NCBI GenBank assembly: GCA_010405405.1
Contig: MU004238.1
Location: 2,102,262-2,166,261 of the forward strand
Reading direction: 5' to 3'
Source: Microthyrium microscopicum
Lineage: Eukaryota > Ascomycota > Dothideomycetes > Microthyriales > Microthyriaceae
DNA length: 64,000 bases
A program made the translations under genes and the position numbers. The notes beneath the pieces were generated by a model. That model was not told the DNA's origin and searched no databases. It saw nothing but the letters and a program-made list of their open reading frames with translations. This document shows, piece by piece, positions 22,919 through 33,673 of this stretch (position 1 is its first letter; each line of letters starts with the position of its first letter).

Positions 22919-23425
22919 AGACGAAGAGACGTCTAGTGACGCAATAATGGTGGGATCCCAAACTCTGGTACGGGATGAGAGTGCGAGCAGAATGTTTTGA
23001 CACTGACTGATCAAAGATATTTTGATGTGTTATTTGTAATGGGAAGAAGAAAACAACCTTCGGTGTGAAGATCGCCGTGGAAGGGGAAAAAGTTACGGTG
23101 CGTGTAATTTGCAAAGGCGATGGCCGGCTTGATGGTCATCGAGTTGATTTTCATCTGTGGCCAACATTGGAAGTCTTGTTTTACATCTATTGTGGACATT
23201 GGTAATCCGAATGGATGCATTTGGAAAAAGTATGATTCTTCAATGACAAAATGTATGTTATGCTTTCTCGGTGCCACATGTAAAACAGGTGTCTCGAGAA
23301 TGGATGATGGTAATGTTCTATGGCATTACTGTTGTGTCAACGTTATATAGACGCTGTCCAGCGCTTGTCAAGGATTTCAATCCAACAACCCCTTACGGTC
23401 TTGAGATCTAATGTCGCAGCATTCT
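22919..23425. other. Convergent intergenic region, BTB copy 2 / esterase
   Basis: Both flanking genes end here (one plus, one minus), so this should hold two terminators. ORFs of 76-103 codons cross the region but lack protein character. Confidence 0.55.
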
Positions 23426-24368
23426 CTATATACCCCAGAACTCCAACACCTGCTTAGGATGCTGAGGAACAACATGCCCAACACCAGCACCAACATAACC
23501 CACAAGCTGAGTACCATCACCATACACCATCTTCGTATACCTCGCCTGCGGATCATTCGACACATTCTTAGCAAAAGGCTGAGCTAACACATCACTCCAC
23601 TGCTTCATCGCCTCATCATATGTATGCGGCTTAACAATACCATCCGCCGTCCCATGCCACACGCTCATCTTCGGTCTCTGGCCCGTATAGCCCGTAAATG
23701 CACTTCTAACCAAATCACCCCACTCCTTGCTCGTCTTCGTAACACCGCCCTTTGTGCACGGGCTCGTATCACTGAACGGAGAACTACCCTTTGACCCGCT
23801 CAAACATCCATACCCGACACCACTGAAAGGTGCACCACCGGCAAAGACATCAGGGTATGCGCCGCATAGCACAGAAGTCATCATGCCGCCGGAAGAAGAG
23901 CCAGTGACAAAGACCTTTTTGGCGTCGCCGTTGTACTTTGTGACGGCGTACTTGACCATGTTGGTGATGGACTGTGAGTCTCCGCCGCCATCGTGCTTCA
24001 AGGATTTGGCGGTGGCGACGTCCCAGCAGTGAGAGTCGAAGGTGGTTTGTGGGTAGATTAGGATGTAGCCTTTTTGCTGGGCGGCGGTTTCGTAGGCGCG
24101 GGAGGCGGCGTAGTATGCGGCGGCAGATTCACCGCAGCCGTGAAGCTAGAGATAGAGGGTGAGCTTGGATTGGAGAAGAGCTGGGAAGGTGGAGACTTAC
24201 GAGTACGATGATGGGTGCGCCTGCGGTTGGTTTTGGTACGGAGACGTACATGGAGATGGCAGTTGGCCCCTTTGCCCAGTCGTTGACTAGAGTCAAGGAG
24301 CCACTGGAGAGGGACGAAAAGAATGAGACTGCAGTCAAGCTGCTGAAAAGAAGTGAGTTCAACATCAT
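23426..24368 (-). CDS. Secreted CE1-type acetylxylan esterase / feruloyl-esterase-like (PHB depolymerase fold)
   Basis: Exon 1 is 24368..24201 and exon 2 is 24145..23426, with a 55-bp intron; the product is 295 aa. A hydrophobic N-terminus (MMLNSLLFSSLTAVSFFSSL) looks like a secretion signal. The alpha/beta-hydrolase signature is complete: nucleophile elbow G138-S-S140-S-G142, acid D224 in HGTAD, and H280 in GVGHVVP; LHGCG near residue 57 fits the oxyanion strand. The family removes acetyl (or feruloyl) groups from xylan outside the cell and assists plant cell-wall breakdown. There is no C-terminal cellulose-binding module, since the protein ends right after the catalytic domain (LEFWGI). The exact substrate cannot be decided by eye. 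Confidence 0.9.
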
Positions 24369-25818
24369 GAACAGTAGCACCAGCGAAAAATAGCACTTCC
24401 TGGTGATTTCACGATGGTAAGTCTTTTCTCAGAGCGTACTGCTGAGTTATATTCGGAGAGACACGAATCTTTTGGATCACCTTATTTGCCAAATTTCCGC
24501 GACGCGCATCATGACTGAAGTTGAACCAGACAAATAGGCAAAGATCCCGAGTGACACCAAAAGCCCGGTCCAATCATGAATAGAGTTAATGAGGCACTAA
24601 GCTCATATCGTGGATAGAATACGCAGATAGAGCTGACAGTTGTGAGTATGAGGCTGAATACGTAGAACGTGTGGTATAGATAGGCCGCCGTAAGGGTCTG
24701 TTTTCCAATTAGATTGAAATGTTTGCTTACTCTTCAATCTGGTGATATATTGAAGATTTGCGGTCACTGCTGGTCATATGGCTGATCCACAGGCAAAAGG
24801 GAGTCTCCGTAGGGCAATTTAGATGGCAATCGGAAAATCCGGTCGAGTATATGAAGTAGATGCCCCATTGGTATTCAGGGGTAATTTGATAGGTTAGGCT
24901 AGAGACGGATTGAAAGACAAAGAATACTCAGCGGCATATAGCGATGGAGTATCGGCTTGTCTGGCTCGTGTTGTGGAAGATTGGAAAGTTGAATGAGCAT
25001 GATCTGTATCAAGCTCAGAGTTACCGTTTTTGAATTGATGGTTCGGGCTATTGGTAGTTGAAATGTGCAAGTCGATGTGGGAATTATAGTGTTCGAACTG
25101 TTTCAGCACCATCGCACGTGGTAGAATATGTGTTAGCAGTTAAGCATGGAGAGCCTCTGGGACATGATTCTGATAGTTACGAGTCAGCCAATTTGGCAGT
25201 CAAAGGTCTAAAGTGGGATTCTTGAAATGGCAAACGGCCTAAATAGGAAATGATGAAGCTATCTCGACTCTGCGAAATGAGCAGGGACCAGGCAGGCACA
25301 ATGATCTGCCGTGCAGCGCACCTAGGTGTCGTCAATTTCACTCGCTTAGTAGTTGCTTTATGTTGTAAAGGCTGCGCATAGGACTGGACAAAATCAGGAA
25401 TCAGAGACGTGTTTTCTTTTGCTGTGAGACGCGGGTACTGTCGTTGGTTTTGAGGAAGTTGATAAGTTCAACTGTTGGGAGCGCCTGGATTCTTGGGAGG
25501 GTCGAATTGATTGGCTGAGAGCGATTGACATGGCAACCACGAAGGGCCATGATTGAAACGCGCCTTCCACTTTCCTCTGCGACTTTCACGCGTCGTCAAC
25601 TACCCAACCTCTTAAACTTCAATTGCTGAGTTGATTTCATCTCCTCACCATAACACTCAACTGCGCGTCTGCTCCATCATAAATACCTAGCGTGTCTGCA
25701 TTTCCCATCAAACTTGTTTAAAGTTTCCATCTTACCTTACTCTCTCCCACTACACATATACCCCACCATCCACCGCCAGTTCTTCCAAGAGAGACCAATA
25801 CCCAATACCACCGCCAAC
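24369..25818. other. Intergenic region, esterase / ASF1 divergent promoters
   Basis: About 1.45 kb between divergent genes. A C/T-rich leader (about 25735-25815) precedes the ASF1 start. No further gene, repeat or RNA is recognised. Confidence 0.6.
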
Positions 25819-26754
25819 ATGTCTGTCGTCTCACTTCTTGACGTCAAGATCCTCAACAATCCCGCTCCATTTGGCGCATCATACCAATTCGAGATTACCT
25901 TTGAAGCGCTCGAAAATCTTCAAAAGGACCTTGAATGGAAGCTCACTTACGTTGGCTCTGCACAATCGTACGTTGTTCGCCACGACCATCGGAACCAAAC
26001 CTTCAAAGCTCACCGCTAACCCATCTCACCGCTTCTAGATCCGAACATGACCAAGAGCTCGATAGTCTCCTCGTAGGCCCTGTTCCACCCGGAGTCAACA
26101 AGTTCATCTTCGAAGCCGACCCACCCAACACAGCAAACATTCCATCATCTGAAGTCCTTGGCGTTACTGTCATTTTGCTCACATGTGCATACGATGGCCG
26201 CGAATTCGTGCGCATTGGCTACTACGTCAACAATGAGTACACGGACGAGTCGTTGGCCGAAAACCCACCAGCCAAGCCTGTTATCGACAAAATCAAGCGC
26301 AACATTCTGGCTGAAAAGCCACGTGTGACGCGCTTCGCCATCAAATGGTATGTACACTTATTAGCTATACACTAAAACTTTGACTAACTTGATTAGGGAT
26401 TCCGAAGCTACCGCACCAGCAGAGTTCCCACCTGACCAGCCAGAGGTCGACAATGCCCCTGATGACGAGGAAGCTTATGCCGCCGATGAACCTGAAGTTG
26501 TCGAAGTCGAAGGAGCCGCGGAAGAAGAAGAAGTTGAAGGCGAAGACGAGGAAATGGGCGGTGTCGAAAAGGAAGACAACGTTTCCGAGGCAGGATCTGA
26601 AGACATTGAAGATGATAGCAGCGAAGACGATGAAGAGGACGAAGAAGAGGAGGGTGACGAAGATATGGAGATGGACGAAGCTGGTGCTGCGGACGCTGCT
26701 CACAAAGAGCACATCGAACCCGCTGGCCAGCCTGCTGATGTTATGGTCCACTAG
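25819..26754 (+). CDS. asf1: Histone H3-H4 chaperone ASF1
   Basis: Exons 25819..25967, 26039..26347 and 26397..26754 give 271 aa; the introns are 71 and 49 bp. The conserved immunoglobulin-like core fills the first ~155 residues: [17 protein letters not shown] at the start, ..DHD-like [20 protein letters not shown] in the middle, then [20 protein letters not shown] and the segment ending RFAIKWD. The C-terminal third is a long acidic tail of Asp/Glu runs, as in yeast ASF1. The protein hands histones H3-H4 to assembly factors and to acetylation in the nucleus. It is usually a single-copy essential or near-essential gene. Length matches the yeast protein (279 aa). Splice junctions restore the family sequence without gaps. 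Confidence 0.97.
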
Positions 26755-28781
26755 ATGTGTGCTGTAGGTCGTACTAGGACGTGATGTGTGATGAAGCGGA
26801 CTATATTGCAGCGTTCTGAAGCATTCAGGGGCTGTCCCTTGGAAGTAATGACTGTTTGGTTCTGTTGTTATTTGGTACGTCAAGAACAATATTAGATGCA
26901 TAATATGAATTACAACTTCATGATGATACTGCAGTCTTGCTTGTGTTTGCCTGCTGGTCGAGTGGCAAGATAGGCGCCATACTCCAACCAACAGTACGGC
27001 AAGGTAAAGTCAATAAAAGTCACAGCAGCCCCTAATGTGCTATCTAGGTGACGACCATTTTTCCTGAAGTCGCACAACATCATCACACGAGTCAGGTCAT
27101 ATACCATCTACCATCTACCCGCAACAATATCCTTGCTATATAATCCTCCTTACCAATCCACAGATCTCTTCGAGAAACAGGCATGTTCAATCCATCTGAT
27201 ACCAATGAAAGTCGTGTTTCATCTTCCGCTCTATTTGTGGGATGACGCCAACGAATGAACAGCATGACCTACTGTATAACGTTGCCTATAGCGACAACTA
27301 CATTATGCACATCAGGCATATATTTAGCAGCAGGTTGTGTACATCAGGAATTTTATGTTTGGAGTATATAAGTATTGCAGTATTACTGGTGCCTATTAAT
27401 GGCAGTGAATTCTTCGTTTTGATAAACGAGTTCAAAGAAAAACGATAAACCTGTGAGTGCGTGTTTCTACGAGTTGTTTTGTGGATGTTAGGCATGCCCG
27501 GTAAACGGTAATTCTTGCGTACAAGAGATGGTGTACTTGTGTAACGCTGTGATTGTGATGCTAATGAATTGACTGTAATCAAAAGTCGAGGAGATCTACA
27601 AAGCTTGTTCGGAGATCGTAGACATGGTCATATGTCTATCAAACCCAGGATTTCACCAAAGGAAATGCGGCAAGAAGAAACCGTTGAACATTGATGGAAT
27701 AATTCTTCCGTTGTTCGTGAAGGTCTTTTTGTGGCCAGATGCTGTGGAACTTGGCGTGACCAAGATCCATTAATACATCAATGGAAAGGATTGGCTCATT
27801 GCTATTCTTTTATGGCTAAGATCATCAGACCTTACCAAATTTGAAGCTACAACCCGTTGCATTTCAAAATCAATTCTCCGAGTCATGTCCGCACAAGATA
27901 ATTTCACAAATGTTGGCTAATTAGCTTGTAAGGTCGGAAAATACCGTATTGATAGCAGTTGCTAACACTCCTAAAGCTGGATTCGGGGAAAAGCGACGAT
28001 GTCCAGTTATGGATTGCAATCTATTTGACAAAGACAACGATAAATCTCGGACGGCAAACAAATGGGTTGATTGGTAGAGCAGCATGTTTTGAAGCATCTT
28101 TTGCGCTTAGGGCAGTGTTGCTCTTTGCAAGATTTTGACAGATCAAAAGCTAGGGCAGGGGGGTCCAAGGCGCAGATATGAGTGGAAACTTGCGTTTGTG
28201 AAACATGATGTTGGCTACCTATTGACTGGGAAGAAAAAAATATTACTGTGGGCGGACAGCGCTGAGCTTCTTGTATGACAGATATAGCTTGGAGTTGTTC
28301 ACGATTGAGTGGTGTTGTTTGCTTTTGTTCCAGGAACTGTGCGGAGTATTTGATCGAGATGCACGATGGAAGAGTGGGGTTTTGCTTGTTGAGCCGCACG
28401 GCCCGAGTCAGCATTCACCATCACGACACCAGGAATAGCTTGCTTTGCTTTAAAATTATGATTACGGAAAGGTAAGCGAATGGCGATTGGATCGAGCTAG
28501 TTTTTGTTGTTCTAAGAGATGATAATCAAAATGTGATCCAAGCTTTTGTTCCCAGCTTGTCTGAACAACTTGATCAGAAAGTGGAGGGAAAATCTCTGTA
28601 CGGGGGAAACCTGTACACAGCATTCGAAACAGCTAAGCGGGCCGATCAAAGTTGACAAGCTTGGCTTGCATCTCTGGCAGTTTTGAACAAGATTTGGCAG
28701 AGGATAGAGTAGCTGCATGAGCAAGTTACAATTCCATGTGTTACGCTTGGCTTGGCTTACATGAGTTTTTATTGAATTCTA

Positions 28782-28801
28782 GCTGGCTGGCTGGCTGGCT
28801 A
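28782..28801. repeat. Simple repeat (gctg)n
   Basis: Five tandem copies of a gctg/ctgg tetranucleotide. A microsatellite in the acrB upstream region. Confidence 0.8.
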
Positions 28802-29439
28802 GATGTTGATCTACTGCGATTTCTGAACAGCCATGGACAGGCATTGGAGAGCAGGGTGAGTGATAAGTTGCCAGGTGCAAATGGGCGGTCAAGGCTTAAT
28901 CTAATCGCACCTGGACGGTTCAAGAGGTTTTGGAACATGGTATAGCTCTCAGCATTGTTTTGTCAAACGGCCCTAAGGATGGGGTCGAGGGGAGGAAGAA
29001 TGGGAATGGGCAAGGGCTTGTGGGCTGAATAGATACGAAACTGGCAAGATCCCATGGCGTTCAGCTCTTTTACGACCTCGTAGATATGATGCTTGACTTG
29101 GGACGAACTGAGCACGAGCACATGCTCAATAGGTGCTGTCTGTTATGCACAGCGGGAGGGAGCATGAGGGGCGACAAGATTTGTTGGAGATTGATACATA
29201 ATGGGGCTGATGGTATTAGCAACCATTGTAGTGGACTAGTAGTGGATGAAGAGACAAATTATTGAAGAATTCCCGAGTGTAAACTCTGGACAGACAGTTA
29301 AGAGATAGAAGTAGGAAAAGAGATAATTATCAACAAGATCACACAATGGCAGATCAAGCTGAGTAAGCGCGCTTGTGTGTGTGCTTGACTAGGAATTGCC
29401 AACACAGAAAAGAAGGAAGGAACTCAAGGAAGGAAGGCA

Positions 29440-29460
29440 CAGTCAGTCAGTCAGTCAGTC
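29440..29460. repeat. Simple repeat (cagt)n
   Basis: Five tandem copies of cagt, about 300 bp before the acrB start, probably in the promoter or 5' leader. Confidence 0.8.
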
Positions 29461-29765
29461 GAGCGCCAAGCTTTCGCATCCCATCCACCCATCTTCCAAC
29501 TACTCCTTCCTACCAACACTAGACAACCACATCCAGTCTACAACCACCAATCTTTCCGAACAGCCAGTCCTTTTCTACCATACACATCACACCACTTCTA
29601 TTTTACTGCCTGCTGCCTCTTCCCCCCGTCCTCTTTGCAGCGCTGCCTTTCGTCTACACTTTCATTTAGCCTGTGTGTTGTTCCGCCGTTCCGTGTTAAT
29701 TCCCAACTCGCGGCTCGTCTCGCTGCAAAGTTGCTGCGTCTCGAGCACAACAACAGCGGCGCTGA

Positions 29766-32700
29766 ATGCCACCAAGGCCAAAGAAGCCCGCACACGAAAG
29801 GAACACTGCCAACCACTCCCACTCCCTTGGCCTTGCTGCTCCCGGTCGCCGTATCCTCCGCTCAAAATCAAGTCTCTCGGATCTCAACCGTCAACCTGCT
29901 TCCGCCAACACCACCTCCGCTGATACAAATGGGCTTCCGTACTCGTCTTGTCCTTCCGCCTTCCAAGACTCCCCTTTTACGGGCCTAGACACTGATTCCT
30001 CGAGTTGCGCGCCGCTGGTCAATGAGACGACCGGCGACGCTGCTATCATGGGGTCTACGCAGTCTCATCCTGTCTCGTGTCGAAGGAGAACTACTTCCGC
30101 CAGCTCAATCAACGATCTCGAGGCGCATGGTGCCGATAACCCATTTACCTACAGCCCAATGTCTTCTCTAAGCCTTGATACCTCGAATACCACCGTCAAA
30201 CCTGCGAATCAACACAAGAGCAAGCTTGCTGTTGCTACCACCATCCTATCCGCTTGCCCATTGTGGGATGTCATCGCTATCCTCATCATACTCCTCCAAC
30301 TCCCCCCTACGGTTATCTCGGTTGTCCATGGCTTGTTCGCCATCATGACGTTTGTTCCTCCCTCGTCAACCCTGTCTCTCGGAAACCTGCCGACATTTCA
30401 TGAAATCGTCGCCGTGGATCCCGCCGGAACCCCTTCGTTGCAAACAATATTTCTGGTGGACGCCTTGTTGATGCTCTGTTTTGTCTGGCTGGCAGTCCCG
30501 GCGCAGAACATTATCCTGGATCTCGCCCAAGCTGTAATTGCCATTTCACTAGGCGGCGCTGCTGCTTCTCAAGGTCAATCTACACGAAGTGTAATATGCT
30601 GTCTCTCCATTATTTCCCTGTCGCATATTATGCACTGGAAATCGGCTCGACAATTTGGATTTCGGCTTGTTGCATCAACTTTGAAGTTCAACCTACCTGC
30701 GGAAACATCTGGCTCTTCTCTTTCGACGTATCCGGATAGGATACACACTTTTCCCGGAAAAGCCCGCAGTATTCTAGGCGCACATATTCTTGCTCAAGGT
30801 ATTCTTAAAGGAGTCCGTAGATATATTTCCTGGACCAAAAATCAATCAGAATTACAGAGTTCCAAAAAGAACGACTCTGATCTTTTTGCTGGATCAACTG
30901 TCAGTACGCCTCGAACAACTTTTCCCCCCTCAGATTACAACACTGAACCTGGAATGAACGCGACTGGGGATGGCCGGCCTCCTGGTCCGTCACCGTCAGC
31001 CAGTGGCGCAAAAGAGAAAAATACAAGTGTGAAAAAGAAAAAGAAAAAACAAGCGACCCAAGTTCGTGTTCAGCAGCCGTTTTGGGCTGCCCTTGCAAGT
31101 ACTAAAGTCACGGTTGCCAAAGAGTATGAACAGTCATTGGCATCTTTAGACGCGCAAGAGGCTCAAGCGGTTGATGTAACGAACTTAGGGGACGTTGATT
31201 TTGCGAATTCCAACAACAGAGTGTGGATATTAGAGGTTGGGGCGATGGATGTTTCTTTTGGCGTTTCTTTGCTACTTAACCAGACCGATGATGATGATGA
31301 GAATGAGATGGAACCAAAGAGATGGTTTGTGAGGGTGAATGGCGCTTCCTGGCATTCAATCAAGAGCAAGCTTGTGGAAAGAAGTGTGGTTGGTCTTGAA
31401 GTTCTGGAGACATGGGAAGCCAGGATCTATGGCTTGACCCCGTTATCTTCGTATCATTGCGAAGTTGTGGTGGATGCTGAGCATTCGGTGATTTTTGATA
31501 CTAGTCTGATCACCCAGCCAGCACCATTCACGGAGACAGGTAAGCAGTTGTTCATCGCTAAAGGATTACTATTGACACAAGATAGCGACGGTCATCTCAT
31601 CTCCAACTCAAACTTTACAACCATCCTCTCCAACTACAACCTTGCGAAACTCTATTCATGCCGCGGAAATGGACTCGGAAAAGCTCAAGAACAATTTTAG
31701 GGTTGCTCGAAAGCAGCACAAGTCCATGCTTGAGCGCTTGCAATCTCAAATTGATCGTGAAAAGTCTAAAGCCTCCAATACCGGTGGAACGGATGAACGC
31801 CAGAGGCAAAGAGCCAAACAGTTGGAGAACTCGATTGCAAAGATCAAGGCCGATCAAGAAGAAACTCAGCACGCCTTGAATGACATGGGTGATGTTCCCG
31901 TTTCAGAGAAGAAGACCTATGGGTCAGCCAAGGATGAAGCTAAGACTAGGCAAAGAAAGATGGATAGGCAGAAATCTTTGCTTGAAAAGTCGCGAAAAGA
32001 GTCGGACAAGAGAGTTGCCTCAGCCAAGGCTGAGATCGACGCTGCGTTGCACAAGCGCACAAGATTCGAAGCGCGCCAAAAAGAGTATGCCACCAAACTT
32101 TCAGATGCTTCCAAGAAAGCCGAGCACGCCGCCCAGGCCAAGTCAAACCGCGTCAATAGAAAACTTGAGAGTGCTGCAGCCCGGCGTGCTCAAGTAGTGC
32201 ATTGGGAAGGCCTCAACGCAGAGCTCGACCGATTGATCGCAGAGGATCAAGCCAATTACGCAGCACTGCACCTGGAGTTCAAGCAGCTCGAAGAATGGAC
32301 TCCAGCCCCAATCAATGGCTCTAACAATCCTGACCTGCCTGAAGGCGCTCTCCTTCCACCCTCTCTAGCTTCTGTCAATACAGGTCTTAGCTCCAATTCT
32401 CTACCCGGCACTCGTCCTTCCAGTCTCCACGTCTCCCACCCTGGCTTCTCGCCCTCCTTCACTTTCCCTCAACTCTCCTCTAGCCCCTCCACATTTTCCA
32501 GCAGTCTTCTCTCTGGCAATACCCGCCGCCGCGCTTCCTCCCTTGAAGCTTCTGGTCTTTCTGCCGCTGAGCCATCACCAGCCTACCACACGCCATTCTC
32601 CACTTCCGGTCTTGCTGCCCCGCCAGGCTTTGGTCACTTCTCGCCCACTAGCAGTGCGGCGCTTCTGGCCAACTCGACGGCACTTGCACCTGCTCCCGGT

Positions 32701-32913
32701 TTTAGCCCCTTGATGCACCATACCAAGCCGGTTGGTGCGGAGATGGATGGCAGTCGCCGCAAGGGCAGTAATGGGTCGGGACATAGCTTACGAGGCAGTG
32801 ACAATGGCAGTCCGAAGATGGGAAATGGCACAGTTGGGAGTGGACTGCGTAATGGGCTGGTTAGTCCTCCTGCCAGTGCGATTTGGGAGGCTGATGGCCT
32901 GAGGGGTCTGTGA
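29766..32913 (+). CDS. acrB: Ubiquitination-network signalling protein AcrB
   Basis: Exon 1 (29766..31539) and exon 2 (31586..32913) give 1,033 aa. The 46-bp intron uses acceptor TAG at 31583-31585; the nearer AAG would keep the wrong frame and end the protein early. The N-terminus (PPRPKKPAHERN..GLAAPGRRI..KSSLSDLNR) is basic and typical of the family. Membrane segments lie at about residues 155-200 and 230-275. The middle has a poly-Lys stretch (KKKKKK) and an acidic DDDDENE run. A long coiled coil covers about 610-770 (MDSEKLKNNF..KQHKSMLERLQ), and the C-terminus is Ser/Pro/Gly-rich and disordered. In Aspergillus nidulans acrB was found through acriflavine resistance and is linked to the CreB deubiquitination network that affects carbon regulation; the biochemical role is unclear. 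Confidence 0.88.
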
Positions 32914-33294
32914 AAGAGACTGGTTCCGATCAATGGTCTGGTTTTTGTAGCATGAATGAAATGTGCTGATTTGTTCGATTTTATTTGTTTATCGTTGTCC
33001 GTGATATGTGACCGCATACAAGATATCTTTGCTTAACCTCAACCAATTGGTCCAATTTACGGCATGTTCGTTGAATGTATGCTTAAGTTCAACTCGTAAG
33101 GGGAGAAAATGTGCTAAGCTCCACTGGGCCATGATATGTCTTGGTATTTGATCTAACGGGCTGTTCATTGGGTAAGCATTCCCGTAAGTTTGTGACTTTG
33201 CTTACGTAATGCCCATCCATGCCTTTAACTTCCTACCTCAATGCTTTGATGATTGATGTCATGACTTCTTACCAAACCTTTTCAGCACTTTAAA
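32914..33294. other. Spacer between acrB and LYRM5-like gene
   Basis: About 380 bp; it contains the acrB terminator and the promoter of the small downstream gene. No other feature is visible. Confidence 0.6.
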
Positions 33295-33656
33295 ATGACG
33301 GACAAAACATTACGATCAAGTGTAATCAAGATCTACAAAGGTATCGATACTTGCTGTACTTGGTGATTTGACCTCTCGTCTCTAATCAGTGACCAGAGCT
33401 TCTCTTTCTCGGGCGTGAGTATCCTCAAGGCTATACATACTACCGAGATCGACTACATCGTGCGTTTTGGTCGCAGCGAGAGATCCAAGATGAAGAAAAG
33501 ATCAAACAAGGTATCAAGCGTGCAGAGTTTGTCAAGAAAGAAATTGAAGCTTTGTAAGTTTCTAGACGCGAAGGCTTAACATGCCACTCACACTGTCAAA
33601 GATACTACTTGAAAAGATATCGAGCTTTAAGACAACGCTATGACAAGATCGATTGA
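33295..33656 (+). CDS. LYR-motif protein, LYRM5/ETFRF1-like
   Basis: A small three-exon gene: 33295..33340, 33397..33553 and 33602..33656 (introns 56 and 48 bp), giving 85 aa. The protein begins [20 protein letters not shown], continues [15 protein letters not shown] and ends [19 protein letters not shown]. This matches the LYRM5 family closely in order and length, including the LGR-Y-P segment and the terminal ALYxLxxYRAxxQRY. LYRM5 acts in the mitochondrial matrix with the acyl carrier protein and regulates electron-transfer flavoprotein by displacing its FAD. No single exon is long enough to stand out as an ORF, so the gene is easy to miss. Its stop lies 17 bp from the stop of the convergent methyltransferase gene. 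Confidence 0.9.
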
Positions 33657-33673
33657 GAAGACACAAACGTTTA

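Larger units (their letters stand above)
26755..29765. other. Long intergenic region upstream of acrB
   Basis: About 3 kb, the longest gene-free stretch in the GC-balanced part. It holds two short simple repeats and a pyrimidine-rich leader (about 29460-29760) before acrB. A six-codon ATG frame at 29345 could be an upstream ORF if the transcript starts that far up. Several 60-175-codon ORFs are present; one minus-strand ORF at 28007-28414 is the longest independent of acrB, but it has no recognisable features. Confidence 0.55.

Noticed and set aside
28007-28414. A 135-codon minus-strand ORF in the acrB upstream region
   Set aside because: No recognisable domain, signal or splice context; composition is ordinary and similar ORFs occur by chance in this gap.
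29396-29923. A 175-codon plus-strand ORF overlapping the acrB start
   Set aside because: It lacks an ATG at its start and overlaps the well-supported acrB frame; it is a shadow of the pyrimidine-rich leader.
31540-31581. A 42-bp acrB intron ending at the AAG at 31579-31581
   Set aside because: It keeps the original frame, which stops at 31700; the TAG acceptor at 31583-31585 joins the coiled-coil frame instead.
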